Source of the DNA: JAYKJB01 sp035284745 [NCBI: Candidatus Sericytochromatia bacterium]
GTDB taxonomy: Bacteria > Cyanobacteriota > Sericytochromatia > S15B-MN24
Reading direction: 5' to 3'
Assembly: GCA_035284745.1 (NCBI GenBank)
Contig: JAYKIL010000034.1
Location: forward strand, 73,017-137,016
Length of the DNA: 64,000 nt
This document shows positions 34,755-43,063 of this stretch, piece after piece. The position numbers and the translations under genes were made by a program. Position 1 is the stretch's first letter. Every line of letters starts with the position of its first letter. The notes below the pieces were generated by a model that was given only the letters and a program-made list of their open reading frames with translations, was not told the DNA's origin and did not search any database.

Positions 34755-35831
34755 CTAGTGGCCGCCTTTGTAGCTCCAGCGCAAGCCGAGGGTTGGACCC
34801 CCGAAATCGGCTTGGTGGGCTGTCACCAAGTAGCCAGCCGTCAAGCCAAAGGAACCACGGCCGAACTTCATACCCAAGTCCAATCGGGGTTCTACGGCCC
34901 AGAGCAGGCGCGCTTCCAGAAGATTGTTCACGCCTCCCGCTTGCGTCGTGCGGAACATGGCGCCACCGCCGAGCAGTGCGCCCACATCCGCCCGAACGGG
35001 GCCGACGTCGAGACCCACCTTGGGCAGGAAGCCCGCGTAAGGTACGTACCAGGGGCCCGGTGTGCCGGTCTGTCCCACTTGGAACGCGTGATTGAATTGA
35101 CCGCCCAGAGAGAAATGCGAGTTGAGGGCCATGTTTTTCTCGCTGGAAAAGATGATGTGTTGGTTCGTCGCTCCACCCAGCGCGGGCAAGAAGCGAATGC
35201 TCGCAGACTTAACCGACTTGTGGTTCCCCAAATGCTTCTTCCAGCCTTTCTGCTTGCGACAGCAGGCGGAACAGCAGGACTTTTGTGATTTTTCACCGCA
35301 GGCACCGGAGCAGGCGGCTTTGGCACCCGACTTGCAGGCACCGGAGCAGGCGGCTTTAGCACCCGACTTGCAGGCACCGGCGCAGGCGGCTTTGGCACCC
35401 GACTTGCAGGCACCGGCGCAGGCGGCTTTGTCGCCCGACTTGCAGGCACCGGAGCAGGCGGCTTTGTCGCCCGACTTGCAGGCACCGGAACAGGCGGCTT
35501 TGGCACCCGACTTGCAGGCACCGGAGCAGGCGGCTTGGTCGCTGCAAGAATGGTGACTTTTCGCGGTTGACGCGCAGCAGTCGCCCTTTGCTGTTGTCTT
35601 GGACGGCTTGCTTTCCGATTTCACTGCTGGCTTACAGCAGTCTGAAACCGCCTGCTTTGCCTTGTTCGGCGCGTGGCTGGAATCTTTTTTAGCGGAAGCT
35701 TCAGACTTCGCCGAAGTTCCGTGGGCCGCTGTGTTGCCGTGGTGGGAGTGGGCCACCGCGACCCCCACTGGCATTGACCAGAGGGCCCAGGCCGCTGTGG
35801 CGGCCACAATAAATTTGGTGAGGCGCATCAT
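34755..35831 (-). CDS. Cysteine-rich C-x3-C repeat protein with C-terminal barrel-like domain
   Basis: Unrecognised exported protein of 358 residues. Signal peptide (about 3-27, ending AVA) is followed by a short His/Lys/Ser-rich stretch with two CC pairs. Next come seven 12-residue repeats (residues 99-182) of the form K-A-A-C-[SA]-G-A-C-K-S-G-[AD], then SCCSACC. I count 23 cysteines between residues 65 and 191. The C-terminal 160 residues contain no cysteine. They read as beta strands of an outer-membrane barrel (HFSLGGQFNHAFQVG, VGLDVGPVRADVGALLGGGAMF, RLDLGMKFGRGSFGLTAGYLV, ending GLRWSYKGGH). The regular C-x3-C spacing suggests metal (copper or zinc) binding or buffering at the cell surface. 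This is inference; no metal transporter lies beside it. Confidence 0.75.
   Translation of the reverse strand: MMRLTKFIVAATAAWALWSMPVGVAVAHSHHGNTAAHGTSAKSEASAKKDSSHAPNKAKQAVSDCCKPAVKSESKPSKTTAKGDCCASTAKSHHSCSDQAACSGACKSGAKAACSGACKSGDKAACSGACKSGDKAACAGACKSGAKAACAGACKSGAKAACSGACKSGAKAACSGACGEKSQKSCCSACCRKQKGWKKHLGNHKSVKSASIRFLPALGGATNQHIIFSSEKNMALNSHFSLGGQFNHAFQVGQTGTPGPWYVPYAGFLPKVGLDVGPVRADVGALLGGGAMFRTTQAGGVNNLLEARLLWAVEPRLDLGMKFGRGSFGLTAGYLVTAHQADFGGPTLGLRWSYKGGH
35286..35537 (-). repeat. Seven tandem 36-bp repeats inside the cysteine-rich gene
   Basis: Seven head-to-tail 36-bp units encode the 12-residue Cys repeat. The units are nearly identical at DNA level, apart from the Ser/Ala and Ala/Asp codons and a degenerate last unit. 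Such identity implies recent or ongoing copy-number change, or gene conversion, within the array. There are no spacers. Confidence 0.92.
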
Positions 35832-36063
35832 GAATTCTTTCTCTGGTTCGGTAACACGCTGGGTTCAGCGCATGGGGACATTGTAGGCTGACCATATGCT
35901 CACGCTGTGCTCCAAGCCTTCAAGGTCTTGATGTTTCAGCGTTGGAGACAAGCAGCCACCAGAACGTCTATAGTTTAACTCAAAATTTTTTCATTTGCAG
36001 TCTAAATTTAGTTTTTTCTATTTTCTGGTGGCGCCTGAAACCCTTGTCGCGAAGTAAGTGGTG
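35832..36063 (-). promoter_or_regulatory. AT-rich control region between dps and the cysteine-rich gene
   Basis: 232 bp without a gene. The dps side contains a run of A/T-rich sequence (about 35973-36022) flanked by a perfect 10-bp inverted repeat, GCCACCAGAA at 35955-35964 and its complement at 36023-36032. No rho-independent terminator for dps is obvious. The AT-rich stretch probably carries the promoter of the cysteine-rich gene, but I cannot fix -35/-10 boxes with confidence. Confidence 0.35.
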
Positions 36064-36534
36064 TTAGTCCTCAAGCAACGAACGTAGCATCCAGGCCGTT
36101 TTTTCGTGGGTTCGTAAACGTTGTGTCAGTAGATCACATGTCGCTTGGTCGCCAGCATTTTCAGCGGCTCGAAAAGCCTCTCGGGCTGTGCGCGCCACCG
36201 TCTCATGACTTTCAACCAGACGTTGAAGCATTTCCGGCGCCTTGGGAATTTCTTCCTCTTCGTGAATATGCGAGAGGGCAATAAATTGACGCCAAGTGCC
36301 TGGAGCCGGGAAACCTAATGCGCGTATTCGCTCGGCGATGACATCTACAGCAATCGCGAGTTCCAGGTATTGCGCCTCAAACATCGTATGAAGCGTTTGA
36401 AACAAGGGACCGGTCACATTCCAGTGAAAATTATGCGTTTTTAGGTACAACGTGTAGGTGTCCGCTAAGACTTGGGCGAGTCCCTTTGCGATTTGTTCTC
36501 GCGTATGAGTTTCCAGACCGATGTTGACTGTCAT
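36064..36534 (-). CDS. dps: Dps family ferritin-like DNA-protecting protein
   Basis: Mini-ferritin that oxidises and stores iron and protects DNA during starvation or peroxide stress. 156 residues from ATG 36534, which has a strong AAGGAGG at 7 bp spacing. The ORF extends ten codons further upstream without a ribosome site. The ferroxidase ligands of the Dps dimer interface are visible: H37 in NFHWNVTGPLF, H49, D64 and E68 in IAVDVIAERI. The closing RLRTHEKTAWMLRSLLED is typical of bacterial Dps. It is followed by the AT-rich region before the cysteine-rich gene, and it lies downstream of the EF-hand gene, from which a terminator separates it. Confidence 0.96.
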   Translation of the reverse strand: MTVNIGLETHTREQIAKGLAQVLADTYTLYLKTHNFHWNVTGPLFQTLHTMFEAQYLELAIAVDVIAERIRALGFPAPGTWRQFIALSHIHEEEEIPKAPEMLQRLVESHETVARTAREAFRAAENAGDQATCDLLTQRLRTHEKTAWMLRSLLED

Positions 36535-36721
36535 CAAGTTTCCTCCTTGCCGGCGTGAGAGCACCCCGAATTCCGAGCAGAATTGAGAACCCCAAGTTCG
36601 CTAAGGGTCTTGGCGGACGGGTTGTTTCTGCAGGATGGGCCCCTGGAAATGATTCTTTCTTGAATTCACGAGGGTATCATTGGCAATTGTGCCGGTATTT
36701 ATCGGATCATTCTGGTCGCGA

Positions 36722-36759
36722 TCACAACAATAAGGCCTCGGTGTCATCACACCGAGGCC
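36722..36759 (-). terminator. Rho-independent terminator after the EF-hand gene
   Basis: Perfect 11-bp stem (36734-36744 with 36749-36759) and a 4-base loop. On the minus strand it is followed by a T-rich run (36733 downward, TTATTGTT). It lies 24 bp after the EF-hand stop and isolates dps from that gene. Confidence 0.85.
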
Positions 36760-36783
36760 GTGGCTCCAAGATAGAAACTTGTT

Positions 36784-37068
36784 CTAGAAAAGACCGTTAA
36801 TTCCTAACTTGACCCAGGCCGCAAGGCCCTCAAAAAATCCAACTTGTCCGTCCCGATTCGTGTCCACTTCTGTCGCAACTGCCTGCGCCACTAATGCTTC
36901 GTGGGTGACAAATTGTCCGAGGGGTGAAGACCGTTGGAAAAAATCTTTCGCTCTTCCCGTAACCTCGGGATAAACACCGAAGGCCGGAAGATGAGTCATG
37001 TTGATCCAGCCATCTTGGTTACGGTCGTAGTTCTTCATCAGGTTGCGAGTGTATTGCTGGATATTCAT
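36784..37068 (-). CDS. Small EF-hand calcium-binding protein
   Basis: 94-residue protein with two EF-hand loops. The first (residues 14-25, DRNQDGWINMTH) has the D-x-N-x-D-G positions but His instead of the final Glu, so it may bind calcium weakly. The second (about residues 69-80, DTNRDGQVGFFE) is canonical. No signal peptide or TM segment is visible, so it appears cytoplasmic unless exported by another route. It is monocistronic, with a strong terminator directly downstream. Possible calcium sensor or buffer; partner unknown. Confidence 0.8.
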   Translation of the reverse strand: MNIQQYTRNLMKNYDRNQDGWINMTHLPAFGVYPEVTGRAKDFFQRSSPLGQFVTHEALVAQAVATEVDTNRDGQVGFFEGLAAWVKLGINGLF

Positions 37069-37168
37069 TTTGGGCTCTCCTCGTGACGCGCTGAAAGTCG
37101 TTAGTCCTATATCCGCGCGTTTCCGGAAAATCCGGCTAAGAGAAGATGTTTAACGCAATAAGAATTCC

Positions 37169-38587
37169 TTAAGAAATTGATGTGGCCGCGTCCTCAAGGC
37201 ACAGGACCGGATCGGCCTGTAGTGCGTTCATCATCAAGAGGTTGCGGTCAAAACCGTCCGGGTCGTTGGCGAGGTGTCCGCGTTCCGCAAGTAACGACTT
37301 GATGGTTTCAACGTCGGCGGCTGCGAGGTCATCAGGGGACAAGCAGGCTGCAACACCGAGGGCAGCGCCCAGCGTGACATTGTATTGAACAAGCCTACAC
37401 ACCGAGTGCGCGAAAGGGGTGTAACCCGCTGCCCGAGACGCAATTCCCAAATTCGAAATAAAGCGGGCGATGCCTGCGTCGATGTTAACGTGCGCGGTGA
37501 TCGGGCCGGGCACCGCAACAGCGCGGAAGCCTCTAAAGTCAGGATAATAGCAGAAGGTGCCGACGCTTCGGGCGGGGACCTCTGTGGCAAGGTCCCGCAG
37601 TGTGAGACGCCGTCTCGTATCCAGGGCGTGCCGGGTTTGCCTGACATAGATTCCCGAGGGTAATTCGACGAAGGCATTTTTCCAACCCAGTTCCTCCCGC
37701 AGGAACCTCTCGAAGTGCTGGGCTTCGCTCCGGAAAAAGTCGTCCGCTCCTTCACGGGAGAGTCGTAACAAGGTGGCGGCATCTTCACTGAAATAGATGA
37801 GGCCATTCCAAGAAGTGATATCGGGACCTATCACAGCGACGTTGAAGCCGTCTGCCTCAAATTGATACGCGGGATTTCCCAGCCCTTGGGTCTCTCGCCA
37901 TCGCTGGAAGGCCAAACCCAGGTGGGGTGGTCCGATCAGCAGATAGTCTTCGCCTTGCTCCAGGTCAAGAAATGCGCGGGCGCCAAACATTCGTTGTCGC
38001 AGTGCTTCCAGTTGGGGGTCCTGTCCCAGTGCCTGGCACGTGGCCATGATGGTGGCGGGCGTCACGCCGCGAACGACCGGCAGTGGGCTGATTCCAAGCC
38101 GTTTGTTGAGACCGTAATCTGTAAACCCGTCGCTGAAGCGCATTCCGGCCGCTTCAGCCAGGTCGGCGTCGGGGGTGGCATCAATGAACGCTTTGGCAAT
38201 CAGTGAATCTCTTTCAAGTTCCACACTTCGGAGCCGCCTGTCTTGCAGGGTGACGCCTTTCCAGTGTTCTCGAAGGATTTCAACCCCGGCGCTACGGAGC
38301 ATCGATTCTAATTCAGCCGCTCCACGTTTGGCCTGCAGGGCGACCAACGAAACACCCGCCTGCGTCAGAAACTGGCTGAAGATGCCATCTTCGGGGGACT
38401 GCACCGGTGCTTTAAGGTGTCGCGCATCCCGATCAACGAAGGCCAGACCATCCTCTGTGAGCAATCCGCCCAGCATCGCGTTCGGAGAGACCAACAGTCC
38501 CACCCGACTGCCCGTCTGGGCGGCGGCAACGGCAGCAAGACAACCTTCGGTTTCATTGCCGATCACAAGAATATCGAAATCATGCAT
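37169..38587 (-). CDS. FAD-dependent oxidoreductase (FAD_oxidored family)
   Basis: Flavoprotein of about 472 residues from ATG 38587. The N-terminus FDILVIGNETEGCLAAVAAAQTG is a slightly modified dinucleotide-binding motif (GNETEG in place of GxGxxG), followed by GGLLTEDGLAFVD. The C-terminal half has the family pattern of the FAD-dependent oxidoreductases annotated near glycoside and radical enzymes (SGIYVRQTRHALDTRRRLTLRDL, CYYPDFRGFRAVAVPGPI). The open frame extends 65 codons upstream, but that part overlaps nfu and lacks protein character. It lies 34 bp after nfu and ends the suf gene run, so it may be co-transcribed. Substrate unknown. A link to iron-sulfur assembly is context only. Confidence 0.8.
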   Translation of the reverse strand: MHDFDILVIGNETEGCLAAVAAAQTGSRVGLLVSPNAMLGGLLTEDGLAFVDRDARHLKAPVQSPEDGIFSQFLTQAGVSLVALQAKRGAAELESMLRSAGVEILREHWKGVTLQDRRLRSVELERDSLIAKAFIDATPDADLAEAAGMRFSDGFTDYGLNKRLGISPLPVVRGVTPATIMATCQALGQDPQLEALRQRMFGARAFLDLEQGEDYLLIGPPHLGLAFQRWRETQGLGNPAYQFEADGFNVAVIGPDITSWNGLIYFSEDAATLLRLSREGADDFFRSEAQHFERFLREELGWKNAFVELPSGIYVRQTRHALDTRRRLTLRDLATEVPARSVGTFCYYPDFRGFRAVAVPGPITAHVNIDAGIARFISNLGIASRAAGYTPFAHSVCRLVQYNVTLGAALGVAACLSPDDLAAADVETIKSLLAERGHLANDPDGFDRNLLMMNALQADPVLCLEDAATSIS

Positions 38588-38621
38588 GTGCGTTCCCGTG
38601 GATGTCGTGTTGGAATGAGAC

Positions 38622-39185
38622 TCAGACAGCAATGACCTGGATTTTCGGTTCGATGGTTTGCAATAAGGCTTCAATGCCAGCCATCGTCCCTGTAATCGAA
38701 CTGGGACAAGTGCCACAGGCCCCTTGGTAGTGAATGCTGAGTTGATCGCCTGCCAAACCGACGACTTCCAGCCCCCCTCCATCCATCATCAATGCCGGGC
38801 GAACTCGGTCATCGAGCAAAGCGTTGATTTTTTCAAGCCGGGCACGGTCCGCGTCACTGAGCGTATCGGGCGAGAGTTTGGCGGCGGCGGGACCGGCAAA
38901 GGCCCTTTGGATGGCACCGGCATCGGCTTCGCGGATGGGCACAGCCAGCGCACGTTCCAATTCAGGCCATACGGCGCGACCATCCTGCACGACCGTCAGA
39001 TATCGGTCAACATAGTACACCTCGGTCACGTGGGGAATCGCAAAGAGTGCCTTCGCGAGTGGGTCGTCGCTGGCCTGCTCTGGCGAGTCGTAGGAGCGTG
39101 CGGTCCCCAAGGTGAGCGCTTCCTTGAGCACAAAGCGTTTCGCGTTGGGGTTTGGTGTAAATTCGATTTCAGCGATCTTCGGCAT
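38622..39185 (-). CDS. nfu: Nfu-type iron-sulfur cluster carrier
   Basis: Carrier that receives an Fe-S cluster from the Suf machinery and passes it to target proteins. 187 residues: an N-terminal Nfu_N domain (IEFTPNPNAKRFVL to VTEVYYVDRYLTVV, about 1-85), a linker helix, and the C-terminal NifU-like domain (about 115-187). The cluster ligands are in GACGTCPSS (C-x2-C) and the domain start is RPALMMDGGGLEVVGL. This domain order matches mitochondrial NFU1 and bacterial Nfu. It lies 36 bp downstream of sufU in the suf operon, which supports a cluster-transfer role. Confidence 0.94.
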   Translation of the reverse strand: MPKIAEIEFTPNPNAKRFVLKEALTLGTARSYDSPEQASDDPLAKALFAIPHVTEVYYVDRYLTVVQDGRAVWPELERALAVPIREADAGAIQRAFAGPAAAKLSPDTLSDADRARLEKINALLDDRVRPALMMDGGGLEVVGLAGDQLSIHYQGACGTCPSSITGTMAGIEALLQTIEPKIQVIAV

Positions 39186-39221
39186 AAGACAAAACCTCGA
39201 TGGGGACGTGTGGCGTATTCT

Positions 39222-39716
39222 TCAAGGGGCTGGCGAACCCGAACCCGGAACGGGGTCCCCACTCCCCTCGGTTGAACTCGAGGCTTCACCGCTTAATGCG
39301 GCTTGAAGAGTGTGCCAAGGCAATACGGCACATTTGACGCGCGCCGGAAGATTCGCAATGCCGGAAAAAGCCTGTAGGTAACGGTTGCCGTTGTTTTCTG
39401 ATGAGATTGAGTCTGTTTGACCGGTCACCACTTGCCGGAAGTCTTGCACCAAGGTTTTGACGCTTTCGATGGATTTTCCCTTGACCTGGGTCGTCATGAT
39501 GGAGGCAGAGGCCTGACAAATGGCGCAACTCTGGCCCTCAAACCGTATTTCGTCGATGGCGTCTTGGGAAAGCCTCGCCGTCAACCAAATATGGTCTCCG
39601 CACAGCGGGTTCAACCCCTCGCTGTGATGCGTCGCATCTGCGACCTTTCCGTAGTTTCTCGGCTTTTTGTTGTGTTCGAGAATGAGTTGATTGTAGAGGG
39701 CGTTAGGAGATGTCAT
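39222..39716 (-). CDS. sufU: SufU-type (IscU-like) scaffold / zinc sulfur acceptor
   Basis: Accepts persulfide sulfur from SufS. 164 residues from ATG 39716, which overlaps the sufS stop as ATGA. Three conserved Cys are visible: C in NPLCGDHIWL, C-x2-C region in QSCAICQASASIMT, and C in ARVKCAVLPWHTL. The family zinc-site Asp follows the first Cys. The roughly 20-residue insert between the second and third Cys is as in SufU rather than IscU. The C-terminal tail (SSSTEGSGDPVPGSGSPAP) is an extra disordered extension. Gene order sufS-sufU matches the Bacillus-type SUF system, although the operon is otherwise arranged BCDSU. Confidence 0.95.
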   Translation of the reverse strand: MTSPNALYNQLILEHNKKPRNYGKVADATHHSEGLNPLCGDHIWLTARLSQDAIDEIRFEGQSCAICQASASIMTTQVKGKSIESVKTLVQDFRQVVTGQTDSISSENNGNRYLQAFSGIANLPARVKCAVLPWHTLQAALSGEASSSTEGSGDPVPGSGSPAP

Positions 39717-40957
39717 CCGTGAAAAAGCTCCGAAACTGCTGTCAATCCTCGCACCAGCGCCTCGCATTCTTCCAGCGTGTTGTAAAAGGTGAACGATGCA
39801 CGGGCCGTGGCGGGTACGCCCAGTCGTTTCATCAGCGGTTGTGCGCAGTGATGTCCTGCGCGGATGGCAATCCCCCCGGCATCCAACACGCTCCCTACAT
39901 CGTGGGGATGAACGCCTTTAACCTCAAAGGAAATAACGGCCGCCTTCTGCGGAGCTGTTCCGATCAGGCGCACGTACGGAAGTTCGGCCAAAAGGCTGGT
40001 TGCGTGGGTCAGCAACGTGTTTTCATAGGCTGCAATCCGTTCGATGCCAATGTCTTGCAGGTATCGCAGAGCTTCTCCCAATCCCACCGCGGCGGCGATG
40101 GAAGGGGTGCCTGCCTCAAACTTGTACGGTAGGTCGTTGTAGGTGGTCTGTGAGAAACTGACGGTTCGGATCATATCGCCGCCCCCCTGCCAAGGGGGCA
40201 TTGCTTCCAAAAATTGCCGTTTGCCGTACAGAACCCCGATGCCAGTTGGACCGCAAAGCTTATGGCCTGAAAATACGTAAAAATCGGCGCCCAACGACTG
40301 TACGTCGACCCGGGTGTGAAGAACCGCTTGGGCCCCATCGACCAATACCGGTATTCCCTGCGCGTGTGCCGCCACAATGATCTCGCGGATGGGGACAATG
40401 GTGCCCAGCGCATTAGAAATGTGGGTTATCGCAACAAGGCGGGTATTCGGGCCTATCCTTTCAATCACATCGCGCGCTAAAAGGCTTCCATCGTCTTGGA
40501 TTGGGGCGACGACAAGTTTTGCGTCACGTTCTTTACAGATCATTTGCCACGGAACCAAATTCGCGTGGTGCTCCAGTTCCGAGATGAGAACCTCATCTCC
40601 TGCACGCAGGTTGGTCCTTCCCCAACTGTTTGCCACCAAATTAATGGCCTCGGTGGTGCCACGAGTGAAGATAATTTCTTCACGTTCGGCCGCATTGAGA
40701 AATTGCTTGACTGTGTCCCGTGCGGCTTCATAGGCCCCTGTCGCCTCCTGGCTCAACGTGTGGACCCCACGATGAACATTGGCGTGCTCGAAACTGTGAT
40801 AGCGCACCAATCGTTCAATCACTCGTTGCGGCATTTGGGCGCTGGCCGCGTTGTCCAGATACACCAGCGGGTTCCCATTGACCTGGCGCCCAAGAATGGG
40901 GAAGTCTGCTCGAATTAATTCAACAGGCAACAACGGGGACGTCACGGAGATGCTCAT
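39713..40957 (-). CDS. sufS: Cysteine desulfurase SufS
   Basis: PLP enzyme that removes sulfur from cysteine and passes it as persulfide to SufU. 414 residues, family length. The PLP lysine is K233 in FSGHKLCGP, and the persulfide cysteine is C371 in IRAGHHCAQP (group II desulfurase, short loop). YLDNAASAQMP, the HANVHRGVHTLS segment and EAGTPSIAAAVGL are all typical of SufS. It overlaps sufD upstream by 4 bp (ATGA) and sufU downstream by 4 bp. The chain of overlaps argues for tightly coupled translation. Confidence 0.97.
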   Translation of the reverse strand: MSISVTSPLLPVELIRADFPILGRQVNGNPLVYLDNAASAQMPQRVIERLVRYHSFEHANVHRGVHTLSQEATGAYEAARDTVKQFLNAAEREEIIFTRGTTEAINLVANSWGRTNLRAGDEVLISELEHHANLVPWQMICKERDAKLVVAPIQDDGSLLARDVIERIGPNTRLVAITHISNALGTIVPIREIIVAAHAQGIPVLVDGAQAVLHTRVDVQSLGADFYVFSGHKLCGPTGIGVLYGKRQFLEAMPPWQGGGDMIRTVSFSQTTYNDLPYKFEAGTPSIAAAVGLGEALRYLQDIGIERIAAYENTLLTHATSLLAELPYVRLIGTAPQKAAVISFEVKGVHPHDVGSVLDAGGIAIRAGHHCAQPLMKRLGVPATARASFTFYNTLEECEALVRGLTAVSELFHG

Positions 40958-42267
40958 TTTTTCGACTCCGCGCGCTGGGTGCGCCCCAGCACGACGGCCT
41001 GCAGCTGCTTACGCAAACTGTGGATCGGAATGTTCTCTAATACCTCGGCAGCGAAAGCGAAGGTCAAGAGCGCGCGCGCATCCGATTCCGAAATGCCGCG
41101 GGCTCTTAGATAGAACAGCTGCTCCTCGTCCAGTTGGCCAATGGCCGCTCCGTGGGCGCACTTCACATCGTCTGCTTCAATGGCTAGTTCGGGTTTCGTG
41201 TCAATTCGTGAGTCGCTCGAGAGTAATAGACCCCGGGAGGACTGAGCAGAGTCCGTCTGCTGCGCTTGCGGGTGGACTCGAATCAGCCCTCGGAAAACAG
41301 CGTGAGAGCAGCCATCAAGAATCATCCGTTGCGACTGACGGCTTTGACCGTGGGGCTTCCGATGAATCAATTGCGAGCGGGTATCCGCCTCTTGGTCGCC
41401 GGCGAGCAGTGCCAAACCGTCTAGGGTGGCGTTCATTTCTGTCTCAACCCCGTCAATGCTGACATCAAAACGTGACAGGCGGCCCCCGAGCGTAATATTG
41501 CGCAATGTGTATCGGGCCCGTAGCCCGAGATTCGCCGCACATCGCTCAAAATGACAGCCCATACGACTCTCGCTTTGGACTCGAATGTGTGTGAGCTCGC
41601 TCTCTTCCCCCACCGCTACCTCCGTGATGGCGTGCACTGCCTGGACAGTTTCGTGGGTGGCGACGTAGGTTTGAACCACGGTTGCCTTGGAGCGAGGCCC
41701 GGTCGAAATCCAGATGCGAGGAGCAATGCGAACGCCTTCTCTCGCGCCACTTGAGACGAAAAGAAGGTGGATGGGACGGGGCTCGTTGACACCGGGCGGA
41801 ACTTCCAAGCAGGCCCCTTCACGCCCGAAAAGGGTTGCCAAAGCTGTCATGGTATCGCTCTCGGGCGGTGCAATGCTTCCCAGTGCGCGCGGCCCGTCCG
41901 TGTCGTTTAATGTGCCAAGCGGACGAAGAACGATGGACCCCAATTCACTGAGGTTGCTCAACTCGGGCGAGAAGTAACCGTCCACAAAAGTCAGGCGGCG
42001 CCCCTCCGCTTCCGGCAGTATGAACCTTGAAATGTCGGGGAGCAGAATGTGCCCCGCACGCGCTGGAGTCTGGTACGTATGCTCGAGCAAAGGAACCAGT
42101 GTCATGAATCTCCAGTCTTCCTCGTGTGCCGTGGGCAAAGCGGCATCCTGGAGATATGTCCGCGCTCTTTCCTGCAATCCCTGCGTCACGGATGGTGTTG
42201 TGATGGGCTGTTGTGAGTCGGTCAGTGCCGATGCCAACCAATGTCGCGAATCTGTCAGCGCCGACAT
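40954..42267 (-). CDS. sufD: SufD scaffold subunit
   Basis: Component of the SufBC2D scaffold on which Fe-S clusters are built. 437 residues with an N-terminal helical part and a C-terminal right-handed beta helix. Typical is the segment RARYTLRNITLGGRLSRFDVSIDGVETEMNATLDGLALL followed by ...TRSQLIHRKPHGQSRQSQRMILDGCSHAVFRGLIRVHPQAQQTDSAQSSRGLLLS, described here only by its ends (about residues 265-370). The DDVKCAHGAAIGQLDEEQLFYLRARG motif near the end contains the conserved Cys-His of SufD. It follows sufC after 3 bp and overlaps sufS. Confidence 0.96.
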   Translation of the reverse strand: MSALTDSRHWLASALTDSQQPITTPSVTQGLQERARTYLQDAALPTAHEEDWRFMTLVPLLEHTYQTPARAGHILLPDISRFILPEAEGRRLTFVDGYFSPELSNLSELGSIVLRPLGTLNDTDGPRALGSIAPPESDTMTALATLFGREGACLEVPPGVNEPRPIHLLFVSSGAREGVRIAPRIWISTGPRSKATVVQTYVATHETVQAVHAITEVAVGEESELTHIRVQSESRMGCHFERCAANLGLRARYTLRNITLGGRLSRFDVSIDGVETEMNATLDGLALLAGDQEADTRSQLIHRKPHGQSRQSQRMILDGCSHAVFRGLIRVHPQAQQTDSAQSSRGLLLSSDSRIDTKPELAIEADDVKCAHGAAIGQLDEEQLFYLRARGISESDARALLTFAFAAEVLENIPIHSLRKQLQAVVLGRTQRAESKK

Positions 42268-42270
42268 GAC

Positions 42271-43059
42271 TTACACCGCACCTGGCGTTGATGCCTGCGA
42301 GCGAAGCCAGTCATATCCGCGACTTTCCAATTCTTGGGCCAGTTCTTTCCCGCCTGTCTTTATCAGACGCCCATCTGCCATCACGTGGACAAAATCAGGA
42401 ACGATGTAATTCAGAAGGCGTTGATAGTGCGTCACCATGATGATTGCATTCTCGGCATTCGAGAGTTGGTTGACGCCTTGCGAAACGGTCTTCAGTGCAT
42501 CAATATCCAGGCCTGAATCAGTTTCATCCAAGATGGCTACTTTCGGATTAAGAACAGCCATTTGAACAATTTCGTTGCGTTTCTTCTCGCCGCCGGAAAA
42601 TCCTTCATTCACGCTTCTTTCTAGGAAACTGGCCGGAAGTTCAACCACCTTGATGCGCTCGTTGATGTAGTCGTCAAATTCGATCGGGTCTAATTCTTCT
42701 TCGCCTCGGGCGACCGCAAGGGTGTTATACGCCTGGCGCAGGAAGGCGGCATTGCTGACACCGGGGATTTCGATAGGATATTGGAACGCCAGAAATAGAC
42801 CGGCTCTTGCGCGCTCTTCCGCCTCAAGAGCCAACAAATCACGATCCAAGAATTTGACACTGCCCGCGGTGACTTCGTAGTCCGGATGGCCTGCCAGGAC
42901 TTTTGACAGCGTGCTTTTTCCGGACCCATTGGGTCCCATAATAGCGTGGACTTCCCCAGCACGCACAACAAGGCTGAGTCCTTTCAGAATGGGGGTTCCA
43001 TCGACTGAGGCGTGAAGACCATCAATTTCAAGCAAAATGGGGGCGTTTGTTTGGATCAT
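42271..43059 (-). CDS. sufC: SufC ATPase of the Fe-S scaffold
   Basis: ABC-type ATPase that drives conformational change of SufBC2D. 262 residues. Walker [10 protein letters not shown] lies at 42-50. The Q-loop is in [11 protein letters not shown], the signature is [10 protein letters not shown] (about 151-160), and Walker B reads [12 protein letters not shown]. Its Asp/Glu pair and the [11 protein letters not shown] tail are SufC-specific. It has no TM segments. It lies 4 bp after sufB and 3 bp before sufD. Confidence 0.97.
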   Translation of the reverse strand: MIQTNAPILLEIDGLHASVDGTPILKGLSLVVRAGEVHAIMGPNGSGKSTLSKVLAGHPDYEVTAGSVKFLDRDLLALEAEERARAGLFLAFQYPIEIPGVSNAAFLRQAYNTLAVARGEEELDPIEFDDYINERIKVVELPASFLERSVNEGFSGGEKKRNEIVQMAVLNPKVAILDETDSGLDIDALKTVSQGVNQLSNAENAIIMVTHYQRLLNYIVPDFVHVMADGRLIKTGGKELAQELESRGYDWLRSQASTPGAV

Positions 43060-43063
43060 GCTG

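Noticed and set aside
35286-35537. Regular 36-bp repeats that look like a CRISPR array
   Set aside because: There are no spacers, the units abut, and they are in frame with a gene that has a signal peptide and a barrel-like end.
35122-35556. 144-codon plus-strand frame through the repeat array
   Set aside because: Shadow of the Cys repeat gene; its repeats arise from the same 36-bp units read backward.
38588-38782. 65-codon extension of the FAD oxidoreductase
   Set aside because: Overlaps nfu; the family begins at ATG 38587.
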